Below, piece after piece: positions 47,678 to 57,117 of a stretch of DNA of 64,000 nucleotides (position 1 is the stretch's first letter; every line of letters begins with the position of its first letter). Under the pieces are notes generated by a model. It had not been told where the DNA came from. It did no database searches and was given only the letters and a program-made list of their open reading frames with translations. The translations under genes were made by a program, and so were the position numbers. Source of the DNA: Parazoarcus communis (GTDB taxonomy: Bacteria > Pseudomonadota > Gammaproteobacteria > Burkholderiales > Rhodocyclaceae); assembly GCF_003111665.1 (NCBI RefSeq), contig NZ_CP022188.1:4278001-4342000 (forward strand). Direction: 5' to 3'.

Positions 47678-48487
47678 TCAGGCCAGGTCCGAAATCGACC
47701 GCTCGCCGCGATGAAAGGCATCCGTGAAGCGGTCGAGACCGTGACTCCCGCCATTGACCAGCCGGCGGGCGTGACGCAGATCGCCCTCGATCAGCGCGCG
47801 CTTGATCCGGGCCTCCTTGTCCTTCAGAAAGGCCGCCAGCAAACGCCCGGCAATCAAGGGATCGGAAGCAAGCTCGGGCTTTCGCACCAGCTCATCCCCC
47901 ATCCCGAGCAGCTCTCCATAGCGCGCATAGTTGAAGCGACCGGTGAGCTGGATGTAACCCCGGCCACGAAAGCGCTCGCCGTCAGGTGCGCCCTGGTTTC
48001 CGAGATCCCGACGCGCGTCGTAGAGGTCGAAGGGATGTCCACGCGGCGAGGTATTGAAGCGTGAAAGCCCCTCCGGCACCGGCTTGAAACTCTCGGTCTC
48101 GGCACGAATCGTAGCCAGTGCCATCAACACCATCGGTTTGTCGGTCAGACCACTCTCGGCCAGTGCCGTACTCACGGGCGGCAGGTTCTCGCGGATATTG
48201 CGAATCGGCGTCGATGGAAACATCTCTGAAACTGCCTGCACCGTCACTGCGGGCAGCACATCCGGCCACGCGTCGGCCCGTTTTGCCAGATCGAGCGCCG
48301 CAAGGGTTCGCGGGCCGGCAATACCGTCGGCCAGCAGGCCGTCGCTCAACTGGAATGCCATCAATGCCGCCTCAGTCCCGCCGCCGAACTCACCATCGAG
48401 CAAGCCCGGGTCGAAGCCTCTCGACTTGAGTTGGCGCTGCAGGCGCTTCACCGCGGCGCCTTTCATTCCCCGCCTGAGCACTGCCAT
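47678..48487 (-). CDS. Peptidoglycan-binding GH19 lysozyme-like protein
   Basis: A 269-residue two-domain protein. Residues 1-65 form a PG_binding_1 module (RRGMKGAAVKRLQRQLKSRGF, then DGEFGGGTEAALMAFQ). The rest is a GH19 chitinase/endolysin-like domain with the catalytic Glu likely in IRAETESF and the conserved GERFRGRGYIQLTGRFNYARYG. There is no signal peptide, as in phage endolysins and in effectors exported by other routes. GGGGAGA lies 5 nt before the ATG. No other phage genes are nearby. It could be a domesticated endolysin or a type VI-like effector. Confidence 0.82.
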   Translation of the reverse strand: MAVLRRGMKGAAVKRLQRQLKSRGFDPGLLDGEFGGGTEAALMAFQLSDGLLADGIAGPRTLAALDLAKRADAWPDVLPAVTVQAVSEMFPSTPIRNIRENLPPVSTALAESGLTDKPMVLMALATIRAETESFKPVPEGLSRFNTSPRGHPFDLYDARRDLGNQGAPDGERFRGRGYIQLTGRFNYARYGELLGMGDELVRKPELASDPLIAGRLLAAFLKDKEARIKRALIEGDLRHARRLVNGGSHGLDRFTDAFHRGERSISDLA

Positions 48488-48662
48488 CGTTGTCTCCCCT
48501 GCATGAATGACGATTTCACTATAGGTCAGCGCAATCGCTTCGGCTGCAAGTCTGCGCATCGCAAACCCGCATCTATACTGATTCGAGACGGCGCACGACC
48601 GGCTCGTGCCCGGCTTACGCGCCTCCATTCGAGTCGGCCACGCTTGTACCCGGAGCCAGCAC

Positions 48663-50342
48663 ATGTATGCCAATTCGCAGGCAACATTGATCACCACCGG
48701 CATGCTGCCGTTCCTGCTGCTGGCAAGCGCGGCGCTGACCGCACCGGTATCGATTGCCCTGCTGGCGCTGTATCGCCGCGCCGTCTTGCGCTCGATGGCA
48801 CGCTCCAGCACAGACATGCACGCGCAAGCAATCGGTGTCGGCGCACCTGCACCGCCCCCCAAGGTCGCGCTCAGGCTGTGCATGGTCGATACGGGCACCC
48901 TTCCAGCGCCACGTACCCGCGCCACCATCAGGCGTTCGCTCATCATGGCATCGCTGATCTACTGTGCGGCCGGATTCATGTATGCCCTGGTCCTCGGTGG
49001 CGCGTGGATGATCCAGATGCACGCCGATGGCTTCGTGCTGGCCCGGTTTCTGTGGCTGCTGTCCTGCTACGCATGGCCAACAGCGCTCGCGATCGGTCTG
49101 CTGGTCGCCGTCAACCTGAAACAGCGCCTGGTCGTTGCCTGCTCCTACCTCGTGATGCTTTTCGCCGTTGCGCTCTATGGCCTGCTGCGCAACGATGCGC
49201 TGAGCGTCGGCCAGATCGCCACCTTCTGGATGCTGACGAACGCCCCCGCCACCGCACTGCTGCTCGCATTTCTGCATCGCAGGGTGCGCGCGGTCGGTCC
49301 GCTGGTGCTGACCTTCATGGTCGTAGTCGTCACGGGGTCGCAGATCGCGCTGACGGTGGTCGGCAGCAGCGAAGCCGGCATGCGCGCAGCAGTGATGACC
49401 GGCGCCGCAGTCGGGCTCAGCGGGCAGGCCACCTTCTTTGCCACGATGTTGCTTGGCGCACTGTTGGCTGCGGTGGGAGGCGGGTTCTGCCTCAAATGGC
49501 TAGGCCATCGCCATCTCGCCCGGCGCAGCAGTGATCAGGCCCTCACCCTCGACGCAATGTGGCTGCTGTTCGGGATGGTGCAGTCGATCACTCTCGCCTT
49601 CGAAGGCTGGGCGTGGGTTCTGACCGGGCTCGTCGCCTTTGTCGGCTACAAGGTGGTGAGTACATTGGGCTTTCGCGCCACCGGCCTGCATCGTGCTCCG
49701 CCGCGCCCACCTTCGCTGTTGCTGCTGCGTGTTTTTGCGCTGGGTGCGCGTAGCGGACAATTGTTCGACGTGCTGGCCAAACGCTGGTTGCGGGCCGGTG
49801 ACATCAGCATGATCGCGGGCCCGGATCTCGCCACAACCACAGTCGAACCACATGAATTTCTTGATTTCGTGGGTGGCCGCTTATCGCGCCAGTTCGTGCG
49901 TGACGCCGACGATCTCGAGCACAGGCTCCAATCCCGCGCACGGGGTCCGGATCCCGACGGGCGCTACCGCGTTAACGAGTTCTTTTGCCATGCGAACACG
50001 TGGCAACTGGCAATGCGTCGCCTGGCCGCATCGGCCGACGCAGTGCTGATGGATCTGAGGAGTTTCTCAGCGGCAAACCAGGGCTGCCTGTACGAACTTC
50101 AGCAACTCATCGACATCGTGCCGCTGGACCGGGTTCTCTTCCTCATCGACGAAAGCACCGACCGCGAGATTCTTGAGCGCAGCCTGCTAGGCCTCTGGAC
50201 CCGTGCGGCCGGCGACTCGCCAAACCGCACAAACGCCGCCCCTCAAGCGAACGTTGTCGACGTTGGCAAGCGTGTCGAGACCATCGTCCAGCCCCTGCTC
50301 GGACTGATCGACACACCTAAAGCGCTGCGGCCCGGGGGCTGA
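48663..50342 (+). CDS. Polytopic membrane protein with Rossmann-like C-terminal domain
   Basis: A 559-residue protein. Residues about 8-330 contain eight or so hydrophobic helices, starting with TTGMLPFLLLASAALTAPVS. The final about 220 residues form a soluble domain: LLLLRVFALGARSGQLFDVL, then a glycine turn SMIAGPDLATTTVEPHEFL, then ADAVLMDLRSFSAANQGC followed by ELQQLIDIVPLDRVLFLID. The alternating strand/helix pattern with a central acidic MDLRSF motif suggests a TIR/SLOG-type Rossmannoid fold, but I do not recognise the family. GGAG lies 7 nt before the ATG. It is divergent from the GH19-like gene (175 bp). Confidence 0.7.
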   Translation: MYANSQATLITTGMLPFLLLASAALTAPVSIALLALYRRAVLRSMARSSTDMHAQAIGVGAPAPPPKVALRLCMVDTGTLPAPRTRATIRRSLIMASLIYCAAGFMYALVLGGAWMIQMHADGFVLARFLWLLSCYAWPTALAIGLLVAVNLKQRLVVACSYLVMLFAVALYGLLRNDALSVGQIATFWMLTNAPATALLLAFLHRRVRAVGPLVLTFMVVVVTGSQIALTVVGSSEAGMRAAVMTGAAVGLSGQATFFATMLLGALLAAVGGGFCLKWLGHRHLARRSSDQALTLDAMWLLFGMVQSITLAFEGWAWVLTGLVAFVGYKVVSTLGFRATGLHRAPPRPPSLLLLRVFALGARSGQLFDVLAKRWLRAGDISMIAGPDLATTTVEPHEFLDFVGGRLSRQFVRDADDLEHRLQSRARGPDPDGRYRVNEFFCHANTWQLAMRRLAASADAVLMDLRSFSAANQGCLYELQQLIDIVPLDRVLFLIDESTDREILERSLLGLWTRAAGDSPNRTNAAPQANVVDVGKRVETIVQPLLGLIDTPKALRPGG

Positions 50343-50361
50343 ACGGGCCACTGCAGAGCAC

Positions 50362-52611
50362 TCAGAGGTCGATTCTCAGGCTTACCCAATGACGCAACTC
50401 GACGACACGGTCGGAAGGCTCGCCACTGGCCTTGAATTCGCCATGGTCGCCATTGATCGACTGCGCGGTGTAGGCAATTTCGCCGCGCTGACCGCCGATA
50501 TTGAAGGGATAGCCCAGACGTGCGTCGAAGCGACGGTAGAAGTCGACCGAGCTGTTTCGCGTCCATCTCATTTCGCCCACCCAGTAACCGGCCAGCGAGA
50601 AATCCAGTCCGCCCGGAAGCTTCTGCATCAGCAAAAAAGACGTCGCGCTGCTCGGCGTCGAGCGTCGGGTCTGGAGGTCGATCTTTTCCTGATTCGAGGT
50701 CTTCTCCAGCGTCGTCACACCGGAACCCGGCATGACCGAATCCAGGAAAACGGAAGAAACCTCGGTCCAGGCCTGCCCCAGCATCAGCCGGGTGGCATCG
50801 AAGGGCTGCCAGCGCCACTGGAATTCAACGCCCTCGATCTTCACCCGCTGGATGGCCGTCGTGAAGTCGGCATCGGTCGCGGTACACGGCCCTGGATAAA
50901 CCTGAACGTCGCATACCGCCCCCGGTAATAGCCGGTTCATGGTGAGCATCCGGTTTGGAATGCGCTCCCTGAACACGCGGATGTCGAGGCTGCTGCGCAA
51001 GGACTTCCAGTCACCGAGGTAGCCGATCTCGATCGTGTTGATCTGCTCCTGCTCCATGTCCGGATCGCCGAGAAACTCCTGCTTGTAGACCTGTCCTGCA
51101 GGAATGAGCGTGCCACTGGCCGTCGAGTACGGCGTCAGCACGCGGTTGCCGACGTAATCGACAGTACTGCCGGTCCGATAGGCGCGGGATGCGCCCAAGC
51201 GCACCGTGTTCTCGGGATTCAGGTGAAAGTTAAGGCTCATGCGGGGCGAGAAGTTATGCCCAGCAAGCGAATCATACTCACTCGCCGCGCCAAGGTTCCC
51301 TGTAAACCATTCCGCAGGTTTCCACTCAAGGTTGCCGAACAGCCGGCCAACACGCCGAAAGACCGTACCCCGCCCATACAGAAAATCATCAGACTTCAGG
51401 CTATCGAGCCGGTAGCCCGCCCCCCATACCAGACGGGTTGTGTCGAACGGGGAAAAAGTGTGTTGAGCCTCGACTTCGTGCCGGCTTCCGACATCACCGT
51501 AGGCATCAACCTTGTAGAGAAGGTCGTCGTCCCCATTCCAGGTCAAATCGTCATTGCGCTCGACATGAGATTCGGAACCATGGTCTTCTGAATACGAATA
51601 GCGCAGCTGAAAATCCGAACCCTCACCCAGGGTGCGACGCCACATTGCCTGAATGTAGGTGTTGGACTGATCGAAGTCACGGAGCGGATTACCGGGGTCA
51701 TCGCCACCGGAAATCACCTTCACACCATTCACTCTTGCCGTGTCCAGCCGGCCCAGCATCGTGGTTGCCTCGATATGGCCAAAGCTCAACTGCAGCTGAT
51801 CGCTGTTGCTGAGCCAGAACCCGGCGTTCAGGTTGACGAGGCGCGAATTGAACGAGTCCTGCCAGTCAAACTGGTCGGTGAAACCCGTGTCGTTCTTTTC
51901 CTGATACGTGAAGCGAAAATCACCGCTCTCGCCCAGATGCCCGCCAGCCCTCAGCGTGGTGTCGCTGACGCCCTGATTACCCTGATTGGTGCTGACCGAC
52001 ACACCGCGCACCAGCGCCGGGTCCACGGTAATGATGTTGATCACGCCAAGAAAGGCATTCGAACCGTAGGACACCGCGTTGGTGCCACGCACCACCTCGA
52101 TACGCTCCACATCTTCGAGTGCAACCGGCAGCGTCGCCCAGTTCACGCCGTTCTGGAACAGGGGCGAATACTGGGAGCGACCATCGATCAAAACCTGCAC
52201 TCGGGGAGAGAAATCCTCGTTGGTCAGGCCGTGGTAGGTGACACGTGCCGCATCGGTATTGTTCGGATAGGTCAGAAAGCCCGGAACGATACGAAAAACG
52301 TCATTTAGGTCACGCGCGCCGATCGCCTTGATCATTTCGCGGTCAATCACGGTAACTGAAGCCGATGCGTCGGCCAGGCGCTGTGGCAGGCGACTCACCG
52401 ACGCCACGATCGGCAAGTCCGCAAAAAACAGGTTGTCCTCTGCAAATGCAGAAGCATCGCCCGCCGGAGCACCAAGCAGGAACGGAAACAGACTCGCCAC
52501 CAGCCCACGCCGCGACAGGCGCAGACCACCCGCATCTATCACTAAAGAATTACCCTCAGATCTATCCGGACGTGCGACGGAATATCCAGTTTTTTTTGCG
52601 ACGCAGGTCAT
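50362..52611 (-). CDS. TonB-dependent outer-membrane receptor (copy A)
   Basis: A 749-residue siderophore/cofactor-type receptor. After a long N-terminal region containing a hydrophobic export segment (RRGLVASLFPFLLGAPAG) come the plug domain (LPIVASVSRLPQRLADAS to VERIEVVRGTNAVSYGSNAFLGVINI) and a 22-strand-type barrel. The C-terminus is RHWVSLRIDL, lacking a terminal Phe/Tyr. An ATG 6 codons upstream (52629) is out of frame in copy B, whereas MTC is conserved in both, so 52611 is chosen. The ligand is unknown; context with the TRAP operon suggests a shared substrate. Confidence 0.85.
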   Translation of the reverse strand: MTCVAKKTGYSVARPDRSEGNSLVIDAGGLRLSRRGLVASLFPFLLGAPAGDASAFAEDNLFFADLPIVASVSRLPQRLADASASVTVIDREMIKAIGARDLNDVFRIVPGFLTYPNNTDAARVTYHGLTNEDFSPRVQVLIDGRSQYSPLFQNGVNWATLPVALEDVERIEVVRGTNAVSYGSNAFLGVINIITVDPALVRGVSVSTNQGNQGVSDTTLRAGGHLGESGDFRFTYQEKNDTGFTDQFDWQDSFNSRLVNLNAGFWLSNSDQLQLSFGHIEATTMLGRLDTARVNGVKVISGGDDPGNPLRDFDQSNTYIQAMWRRTLGEGSDFQLRYSYSEDHGSESHVERNDDLTWNGDDDLLYKVDAYGDVGSRHEVEAQHTFSPFDTTRLVWGAGYRLDSLKSDDFLYGRGTVFRRVGRLFGNLEWKPAEWFTGNLGAASEYDSLAGHNFSPRMSLNFHLNPENTVRLGASRAYRTGSTVDYVGNRVLTPYSTASGTLIPAGQVYKQEFLGDPDMEQEQINTIEIGYLGDWKSLRSSLDIRVFRERIPNRMLTMNRLLPGAVCDVQVYPGPCTATDADFTTAIQRVKIEGVEFQWRWQPFDATRLMLGQAWTEVSSVFLDSVMPGSGVTTLEKTSNQEKIDLQTRRSTPSSATSFLLMQKLPGGLDFSLAGYWVGEMRWTRNSSVDFYRRFDARLGYPFNIGGQRGEIAYTAQSINGDHGEFKASGEPSDRVVELRHWVSLRIDL

Positions 52612-52944
52612 GAGTACATTTTTCCACATGTTCTTTCAGAGCATATCAGTTCTGACACACTCCGCTCCTGAACGTAGTATCCATGCGGCCAGCGAGAGCG
52701 TCAATCGCACACAATCGTCTCAGAATGGGTAAAAAACCATGCATTCGAGCTAAAAAACCGTACCTGAGCGTACGGACCTTCAGCAGGAGCCCCAGTAGCC
52801 TTGAGCAGCCCCTGAAGACCGGTCGCTTTCTGTTCCGCGCTGTCGCGCTCAAAAATGCGAGCTGGGAACTGTCGCAAAAATACGACGCAGAGCAGGAAAG
52901 AAATACACATAAGGTAATACTTTCCCCCTTGACTCGACCGGCAA
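52612..52944 (-). other. Spacer upstream of receptor A
   Basis: About 330 bp without a functional gene, homologous to the spacer before receptor B. Conserved blocks close to the start (GACACACTCC, AGTATCCATG, GAGCGTCAAT) probably hold the receptor promoter. Confidence 0.45.
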
Positions 52945-53165
52945 TCTGATTTTTCGAGCCCTGGCTCTGATGCTGATCCGCGAAACCGGACCGTATCCAC
53001 CCCAAGCTTTGCCCGCTTCTCTTGAGGGGCTCTGCGCGGGACGCCAAGCACCTCAATAGCAACGGTGACGTCGCCAAACACCTGCTGAAGCGGGCACCGA
53101 TCAAGTGCAACCCGAACCCTGCTGCGGCAAGCCCCTGCCTGATGGCGCTGCATCCGTTTCACGAG
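52945..53165 (-). pseudogene. Degenerate 3' remnant of the DctD-like activator gene
   Basis: On the minus strand the frame reads FGDVTVAIEVLGVPRR and then KRAKLGVDTVRFRGSASEPGL. The intact activator (55750-57117) reads LGDVASAAEALGVPRK and KLAKLGVDTARFRGTAPEAGL. The recognition helix is damaged (RKTLYDKL became RRAPQEKR), and no receiver or AAA+ domain is present. It is left over from the duplication that created receptor A. Confidence 0.8.
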
Positions 53166-53192
53166 CGCCGCTCAATCTGAACTCCAGGAAAC

Positions 53193-55409
53193 TCAGAGTT
53201 CAATCCTAAATGTCACCCAATGGCGCAACTCGACCACACGATCCGAAGGCTCGCCGCTCGACTTGAACTCACCGTGGTCACCATTGATCGACTGTGCGGT
53301 GTAGGCAATCTCACCACGCTGTCCGCCCATATTGAAGGGATAGCCAAGACGCGCATCGAATCGCCGATAGAAGTCGACCGCGCTGTTACGCGACCACTGC
53401 ATATCCCCTACCCAATAGCCGACCAGCGAGAAGTCAAGACCGCCGGGCAGTTTCTGCATCAGGAGAAATGACGTCGAACTGCTTGGAGCCGAGCGTCTGG
53501 TCTGGAGGTCATTCTTGCGGTCGTATGGAACACCGTCCAAAAAGGCAGATGAAATCTCTGTCCAAGCTTGACCAAGCATCAGCCGAGTAGAATCGAAAGG
53601 CTGCCAGCGCCATTGAAATTCCAGCCCTTCGATCTTCACCTTCTGGATTGCAGTCATATAGTCTGCAGAAGCTGCTGTGCACGTGCCCGGATAAGCCAGC
53701 ACGTTGCAAATCGATGAAGGCAGAGCCCTGCTAACCGTCAACATGCGGTTCGGAATTCGCTCCCGAAACAGCCGAATATCAAGGCTGCTGCGGACGTGCT
53801 TCCACTCGCCAAGATAGCCGAACTCGATCGTATTGATCTCCTCCTGCTCCATGTCGGGGTCGCCATAGAACGCTTGCGCGTAGACTTGTCCGGCAGGAAC
53901 AGGCGTGCCGCCTGCAGTCGAGGATGGCGACACCACACGATGACCTACATAGTCGAACGTACCTCCGGTACGGAAGGCGCGCGAGGCGCCAAAACGCACC
54001 GTATTCTCGTCATTGAGGTGAAAGTTGAGGCTCACCCGAGGCGAGAAATTGCGCCCGGCGAGGGAGTCATATTCAGTTGCCGCACCGACGTTGCCTGTGA
54101 GCCATTCGGCAGGCTTCCACTCCAGGTTACCGAATACGCGCCCTACCCTCCGATAGACGGTATCGCGCCCGTAGAGAAGTTCTGTCGAGTCCACGCTATC
54201 GAAACGATACCCACCGCCCCAGACGAACCGGGTCGAATCAAGCGGGGAAAACGTATGCTGTGCCTCAACTTCGTGCCTGGTACCACGCCCCCCGAAAACG
54301 TTGACCTCGTAAACCAGGTCTCTATTGTTGTTCCATTTGAGCCCGCGCCAACGCACTGTGTGAGCCTCGGAACCCCGGTCTTCTGCATAGGAGTACCGAA
54401 GCTGAAAGTCCGCCCCCTCTCCCAAGGCGCGTTGCCACAGTGCCTGCAGGAAGGTATTGGACTGATCAAAGTCCCGAAAGGGGTTGGCTGGATCTTCCCC
54501 GCCGGAAAGATACTTCTGACCGTTTGCGTCAGTTGCGGTCTGCAAACGTCCCTGAATCGTCGTTGCCTCAACATGCCCGATGCTCAACTGCAACTGGTCT
54601 CGGTTGCTGAGCCAGAAACCGGTATTCAGGTTGGCGAGGCGGGAATGGAACGAATCTTTCCAGTCGAACTGATCGGTGAGACCCGAGTCGTTCTTCTCCT
54701 GATAGGTGAAGCGAAAATCGCCTGTTTCCCCTAACTGTCCGCCAACACGCAGAGTGGTATCGCTTACGCCCTGATTGCCCTGATTGGTGCTGACCGAGAC
54801 ACCGCGCACCAGCGCAGGATCCACAGTGATGATGTTGATCACACCAAGGAAGGCATTCGAACCGTAGGAGACCGCGTTGGTACCGCGCACAACCTCGATG
54901 CGTTCCACATCCTCGAGCGCAACCGGCAGGCTCGCCCAGTTCACACCGCTCTGGAACAAGGGCGAATACTGAGAGCGGCCATCGATCAACACCTGCACCC
55001 GTGGAGAAAACTCCTCGTTGGTCAGACCATGGTAAGTGACCCGGGCCGCATCGGTATTGCTCGGATAAGTCAGAAAGCCCGGGACGATGCGAAAGACGTC
55101 GTTGAGGTCGCGTGCGCCGATCGCCTTGATCATTTCCCGATCAATCACCGTAACCGAAGCGGATGCATCTGTCAGGCGTTGTGGCAGGCGACTCACCGAG
55201 GCGACGATCGGCAGTTCAGCAAAAAACAGATCGTCATCTGCCATTGCAAGGGCATCAACTGCCGAGGCACCAAGCAGAACCGGGAGCAGGCTCACTGCCA
55301 GAGGTCTGAGGGGCCAGTGCGCAGCAGGAGCATCTACTACTAAGTATTTAGTTTCCGCTCTACCCGAATTCGGCACGAAAATTTCGCCAGATACTAAAGC
55401 GCAGGTCAT
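53193..55409 (-). CDS. TonB-dependent outer-membrane receptor (copy B)
   Basis: A 738-residue paralogue of receptor A, nearly identical in the plug domain (same RLPQRLTDASASVTVIDREM and VERIEVVRGTNAVSYG) and more divergent in barrel loops and N-terminus. The N-terminal 35 residues before the hydrophobic export segment (RPLAVSLLPVLLGASA) are long for a signal peptide. The C-terminus is RHWVTFRIEL. A weak GTGGAAA lies before the ATG. It lies directly downstream of the activator gene on the same strand, with a 340-bp spacer, so it may be regulated separately. Confidence 0.86.
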   Translation of the reverse strand: MTCALVSGEIFVPNSGRAETKYLVVDAPAAHWPLRPLAVSLLPVLLGASAVDALAMADDDLFFAELPIVASVSRLPQRLTDASASVTVIDREMIKAIGARDLNDVFRIVPGFLTYPSNTDAARVTYHGLTNEEFSPRVQVLIDGRSQYSPLFQSGVNWASLPVALEDVERIEVVRGTNAVSYGSNAFLGVINIITVDPALVRGVSVSTNQGNQGVSDTTLRVGGQLGETGDFRFTYQEKNDSGLTDQFDWKDSFHSRLANLNTGFWLSNRDQLQLSIGHVEATTIQGRLQTATDANGQKYLSGGEDPANPFRDFDQSNTFLQALWQRALGEGADFQLRYSYAEDRGSEAHTVRWRGLKWNNNRDLVYEVNVFGGRGTRHEVEAQHTFSPLDSTRFVWGGGYRFDSVDSTELLYGRDTVYRRVGRVFGNLEWKPAEWLTGNVGAATEYDSLAGRNFSPRVSLNFHLNDENTVRFGASRAFRTGGTFDYVGHRVVSPSSTAGGTPVPAGQVYAQAFYGDPDMEQEEINTIEFGYLGEWKHVRSSLDIRLFRERIPNRMLTVSRALPSSICNVLAYPGTCTAASADYMTAIQKVKIEGLEFQWRWQPFDSTRLMLGQAWTEISSAFLDGVPYDRKNDLQTRRSAPSSSTSFLLMQKLPGGLDFSLVGYWVGDMQWSRNSAVDFYRRFDARLGYPFNMGGQRGEIAYTAQSINGDHGEFKSSGEPSDRVVELRHWVTFRIEL

Positions 55410-55749
55410 TGATACGTTTCCACATGTTCTTATTGACGTATGTCAGACGTGACACACTCCATTTGCGAACGCAGTATCCATGTGGCTTACGTGAGCGTCA
55501 ATTCCATACGATCGGCTCGCGACGAGCACGAACGCGTGACCCCGGACCCGCTTTCCGTACTCAATCGTAGAGAGTGGCCGTGATAGTCGCACTTTCCTAG
55601 AGCAGTCGCTGCCCAATGGCCTATTTCTGGCCGGACCTGGCATGCCGAAATTAGCTATCAGCACCTGTCGCAAAAACGCGACGCCGCATTGGGAGCAAAT
55701 ACACGAAAAGCATCACACCTGAACCCAATGGGCAGAAAAGACAATCTGG
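55410..55749 (-). other. Spacer between the activator gene and receptor B
   Basis: 340 bp without a gene. It has the inverted repeat TGTCA-N4-TGACA (TGTCAGACGTGACA, 55449-55462), only partly kept in copy A, and TTGACGTATGTCA next to it. The dyad GTCGC-N6-GCGAC lies at 55668-55683. Probable receptor promoter region; no sigma-54 motif seen. Confidence 0.4.
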
Positions 55750-57117
55750 CTATCGTCCTTGGGTGAGTCCCGCCTCAGGTGCCGTTCCACGAAACCTGGC
55801 CGTATCCACCCCAAGCTTTGCCAGCTTGTCATAAAGCGTTTTACGCGGCACACCGAGCGCTTCGGCGGCGCTCGCGACGTCTCCGAGCGCCTGTTCAAGC
55901 GCACTTTCGATCAGGCGCAGTTCAAATGCCGCAACCCGCTGCGGCAGGGTTCCGCCTGACGGCGCGGAGCCGGACTCGGGACGCCAGACGCCTAGCACAT
56001 AGCGTTCTGCCACATGCTGCAGCTCTCGCACATTGCCCGGCCAGTCACGGCTCATCAGCCAATCGACGACGGCAGGCAAGACTTGTGGCTGCGGGCGGCG
56101 GTAGCGTTCGGCCGCCTGGAGGCAGAATGCGTTGAACAGCAGGGGAATGTCCTCGCGCCGCTCGCGCAGGGGCGGCAGGTTGAGCGGAACGACGTTCAGG
56201 CGATAGTACAGATCGGCCCGAAAGCGTCCGGCTTTGCTTTCCTCGGCCAGATCGACCTTCGTGGCGGCCACGATACGGCAATCAACCGGTACGAGCCGGT
56301 TGGAGCCGAGTCGCTCGACCACCCGCTCCTGCAACACCCGCAGGAGCTTCGCCTGCAATGCCAGCGGCATACCCTCGATTTCATCGAGAAACAGGGTGCC
56401 GCCATTGGCATGCTCGATCTTTCCAGCGCGGCTGCGCGTGGCGCCGGTAAAGGCGCCTGGCTCCACCCCGAACATTTCGCTCTCGAACACGGTTTCGGGC
56501 AGTGCCGCACAGTTGATCGCAACGAAATTGCCCTGCCGGCGCCCGCCCGACTCGTGCAGGCCGCGCGCAACACGCTCCTTGCCCGTACCGGTTTCACCAT
56601 GCACCAGCACATCGACATCGGTATCGGCCAGTTCGGCGACGAGTTCGCGTACGCGGCTCATCGCCTGACCGTTTCCGAGCAGACCGTCGGTGCCGGTCGT
56701 CTGCGCAAGCTGGCGACGCAAGGCGCGATTCTCCAGCACCAGGCGGCGCTTCTCCATTGCACGGCGAACAACGTCCAGCAACTGTTCAGGCGAAAACGGC
56801 TTTTCGATGAAGTCATAGGCGCCGGCGCGCATCGCCTCGACCGCCATTGACACGTCGCCGTGCCCGGTCACCAGGATCACCGGCAGATCGGGATCGATGG
56901 CCACGACCCGCTGCAACAGGGCCATGCCATCCATGCCCGGCAGGCGCACATCGGTCACCAGGACGGCCGGGGTTGCGGTACCCACGCGCGCGACGACCGA
57001 CTCTGCACGGGCGTGATCCTCGACCTCGATGTCGGCCAGTGCAAAGGTCTGACATCCGGCTGCCCGCACCGCATCGTCGTCCTCGACGTACAGCACCTTA
57101 AATTCCCCGCTACTCAT
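55750..57117 (-). CDS. DctD-like sigma-54-dependent response regulator
   Basis: A 455-residue NtrC-family activator. The receiver domain has the phospho-acceptor Asp56 (VLVTDVRLPG). The AAA+ domain has Walker A GETGTGK (174-180), the sigma-54-contact loop GAFTGA (221-226) and Walker B TLFLDEIEGM. The C-terminal Fis-type helix-turn-helix reads LGDVASAAEALGVPRKTLYDKLAKLG. It overlaps the sensor kinase stop by 4 bp (ATGA). It should activate sigma-54 promoters, the obvious candidate being the one at 62484-62498 before its own operon. Confidence 0.93.
   Translation of the reverse strand: MSSGEFKVLYVEDDDAVRAAGCQTFALADIEVEDHARAESVVARVGTATPAVLVTDVRLPGMDGMALLQRVVAIDPDLPVILVTGHGDVSMAVEAMRAGAYDFIEKPFSPEQLLDVVRRAMEKRRLVLENRALRRQLAQTTGTDGLLGNGQAMSRVRELVAELADTDVDVLVHGETGTGKERVARGLHESGGRRQGNFVAINCAALPETVFESEMFGVEPGAFTGATRSRAGKIEHANGGTLFLDEIEGMPLALQAKLLRVLQERVVERLGSNRLVPVDCRIVAATKVDLAEESKAGRFRADLYYRLNVVPLNLPPLRERREDIPLLFNAFCLQAAERYRRPQPQVLPAVVDWLMSRDWPGNVRELQHVAERYVLGVWRPESGSAPSGGTLPQRVAAFELRLIESALEQALGDVASAAEALGVPRKTLYDKLAKLGVDTARFRGTAPEAGLTQGR

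Larger units (their letters stand above)
50355..53165 (-). repeat. Tandem segmental duplication, copy A
   Basis: The unit comprises a TonB-dependent receptor gene plus the upstream spacer and a degenerate 3' end of the sigma-54 activator gene. It matches copy B (53185-55975) along its length: receptor proteins, spacer blocks such as CCACATGTTCTT and GACACACTCC, and CCGTATCCACCCCAAGCTTT in the activator part. Confidence 0.75.
53185..55975 (-). repeat. Tandem segmental duplication, copy B
   Basis: Contains receptor B, its spacer and the real 3' end of the sigma-54 activator gene. Since it joins an intact activator, this is probably the parental arrangement and copy A the derived one. Confidence 0.7.

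Noticed and set aside
55420..55470. TTGACGTATGTCAG near receptor B as an FNR/DNR box
   Set aside because: One half is imperfect and the site is not kept in copy A, unlike the clear box at 20458.
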